A stretch of 20,956 nucleotides of DNA, from positions 1 to 20,956 of IMG/VR virus record IMGVR_UViG_3300031801_000033. One strand, given 5' to 3'. Position 1 is the stretch's first letter. Each line of letters starts with the position of its first letter. Positions 20,370 to 20,956 of the stretch are shown here, piece by piece. The DNA is from a virus. The translations under genes were made by a program, and so were the position numbers. The notes beneath the pieces are model-generated. The model was not told the DNA's origin. It saw only the letters and a list, made by a program, of their open reading frames with translations, and searched no databases.

Positions 20370-20675
20370 CTATACATGGGTTCCCCGTGTTCTCCCCGCT
20401 ACGGGATCAGTCGAATCTATACGATTCCACCGCCCTTTGCGCTGGAACCCCCACGCACAACACCCTGACGCATGACACGATGCCGTCACCACAACGAAGG
20501 GCACATACGTAAAGTGCATATTGGGAGCCGTCACTTGTCGAACCGTCTCAATGGTGAGGGGATGCCCACGATCGCAACAGGCGTCAGGAAATCCAGCAGC
20601 AGAGAGCGGGGAGCCACGGAGAGGTTCATCGGCCTCTATCTCCTCTAAAAATAAGTGTCGTTGTACCTCCACCAT
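20370..20675 (-). CDS. Hypothetical protein
   Basis: 101 residues from ATG, preceded by a G-rich stretch (GGGGTGG) that also belongs to a tandem repeat; a longer upstream frame runs through the repeats and is not favoured. MVEVQRHLFLEEIEADEPLR, then FPDACCDRGHPLTIETVRQV and ASCHASGCCAWGFQRKGRWN with several cysteines and histidines that could bind zinc. Function unknown. Confidence 0.6.
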   Translation of the reverse strand: MVEVQRHLFLEEIEADEPLRGSPLSAAGFPDACCDRGHPLTIETVRQVTAPNMHFTYVPFVVVTASCHASGCCAWGFQRKGRWNRIDSTDPVAGRTRGTHV

Positions 20676-20678
20676 AGC

Positions 20679-20766
20679 CACCCCTATCTCCACCTTTCGC
20701 CACCCTAATCTCCACCTTTCGCCCCCACTACCTCCACCTTTCGCCCCCACTACCTCCGCCTTTCGC
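20679..20766 (-). repeat. Four 22-bp tandem repeats
   Basis: Units 20679-20700, 20701-20722, 20723-20744 and 20745-20766, each ending in CTCCACCTTTCGC (last copy CTCCGCCTTTCGC). On the minus strand each carries GCGAAAGGTGGAG. They lie just upstream of the gene starting at 20675. Confidence 0.92.
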
Positions 20767-20956
20767 CCTCCTGGCCTCCGCATTGCAGTCGGCATTGCAG
20801 TGCATTGCAGTGGCAATAAAGACGGGGGTAAATTGATTGCAGTCGGCATTGCAGTGGATTGCAGTGACTTCTACGCAATCGATACACCAGCAGAGAGGTC
20901 AATCGTTGCACCGGAATATCGAAGAATTCGAAGCGCACGCCGTTGTGCGTTCGGCA
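20750..20956 (-). CDS. Possible C-terminal end of a gene entering from the right edge
   Basis: Open minus frame from the window edge to a stop at 20750, with the stretch NGVRFEFFDIPVQRLTSLLV before a Cys/Leu-rich part (CNPLQCRLQS and CNALQCRLQC) that comes only from the ATTGCAGT repeats. The real protein probably ends in or just before the repeats. Start and identity are outside the window. Confidence 0.35.
   Translation of the reverse strand, partial: CRTHNGVRFEFFDIPVQRLTSLLVYRLRRSHCNPLQCRLQSIYPRLYCHCNALQCRLQCGGQEGERRR
20782..20865. repeat. Six ATTGCAGT repeats in two identical triplets
   Basis: ATTGCAGT starts at 20782, 20794, 20804 and again at 20836, 20848, 20858; both triplets have 12- then 10-bp spacing and are offset by 54 bp. 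A short less repetitive stretch (CAATAAAGACGGGGGTAAAT) lies between. Iteron- or operator-like. Confidence 0.92.

Noticed and set aside
1-20956. tRNA genes
   Set aside because: No cloverleaf with a convincing T-arm (GGTTCRANYCC) was found by eye on either strand; a tRNA search tool was not available.

Overview
This window looks like part of the genome of an uncultured tailed phage, or a prophage, with a P22-like (short-tailed, podovirus-type) head and DNA-packaging module. The evidence is the leftward gene order: small terminase, large terminase, portal, scaffold, P22-type coat, gp4-like tail accessory factor, gp10-like DNA-stabilisation protein. This is the order of the P22 late operon. No host gene, integrase, rRNA or tRNA was seen, and the sequence does not identify the host. 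Most genes are packed tightly with TAATG or ATGA overlaps and clear Shine-Dalgarno (SD) sites.

Layout. (1) 1-9962, minus strand: virion and packaging genes. The large terminase is in two pieces, an ATPase gene (9099-9962) and a nuclease gene (7399-8139), with three small genes between them. (2) 9877-11730, minus strand: a run of small genes, two of them strongly Arg/Lys/Ala-rich. (3) 11731-12205: a gene-free regulatory region with 10-bp phased repeats, followed by a self-contained rightward unit (promoter about 12097, two small genes, terminator 12763-12790). It has a strongly structured leader whose loop is perfectly complementary, over 15 nt, to the gap between the two genes. (4) 12816-15298, minus strand: four short genes. 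Each has a cluster of a conserved element of about 23 bp upstream of its start, and most clusters abut the terminator of the preceding gene. (5) 15484-16074, minus strand: small terminase, whose 3' end runs into the last of these element clusters. (6) 16164-18943, plus strand: eight small accessory genes, including a duplicated zinc-knuckle-like pair. (7) 18940-20956, minus strand: small conserved phage protein, DUF6445-like oxygenase-fold protein, VRR-NUC-like nuclease, winged-helix protein, an unknown gene, and a repeat-rich region with a partial gene at the edge.

How it works together: the minus-strand late genes build and fill the head. TerS and the two TerL pieces should package DNA through the portal into a scaffold-assembled coat shell, and gp4/gp10-like proteins then seal it. 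The most unusual signals are the split terminase, the repeated element upstream of a series of single-gene units, the RNA structure around the rightward two-gene unit, and the two ordered repeat arrays at the right edge. All functional statements come from reading the translated sequence; no database search was run.
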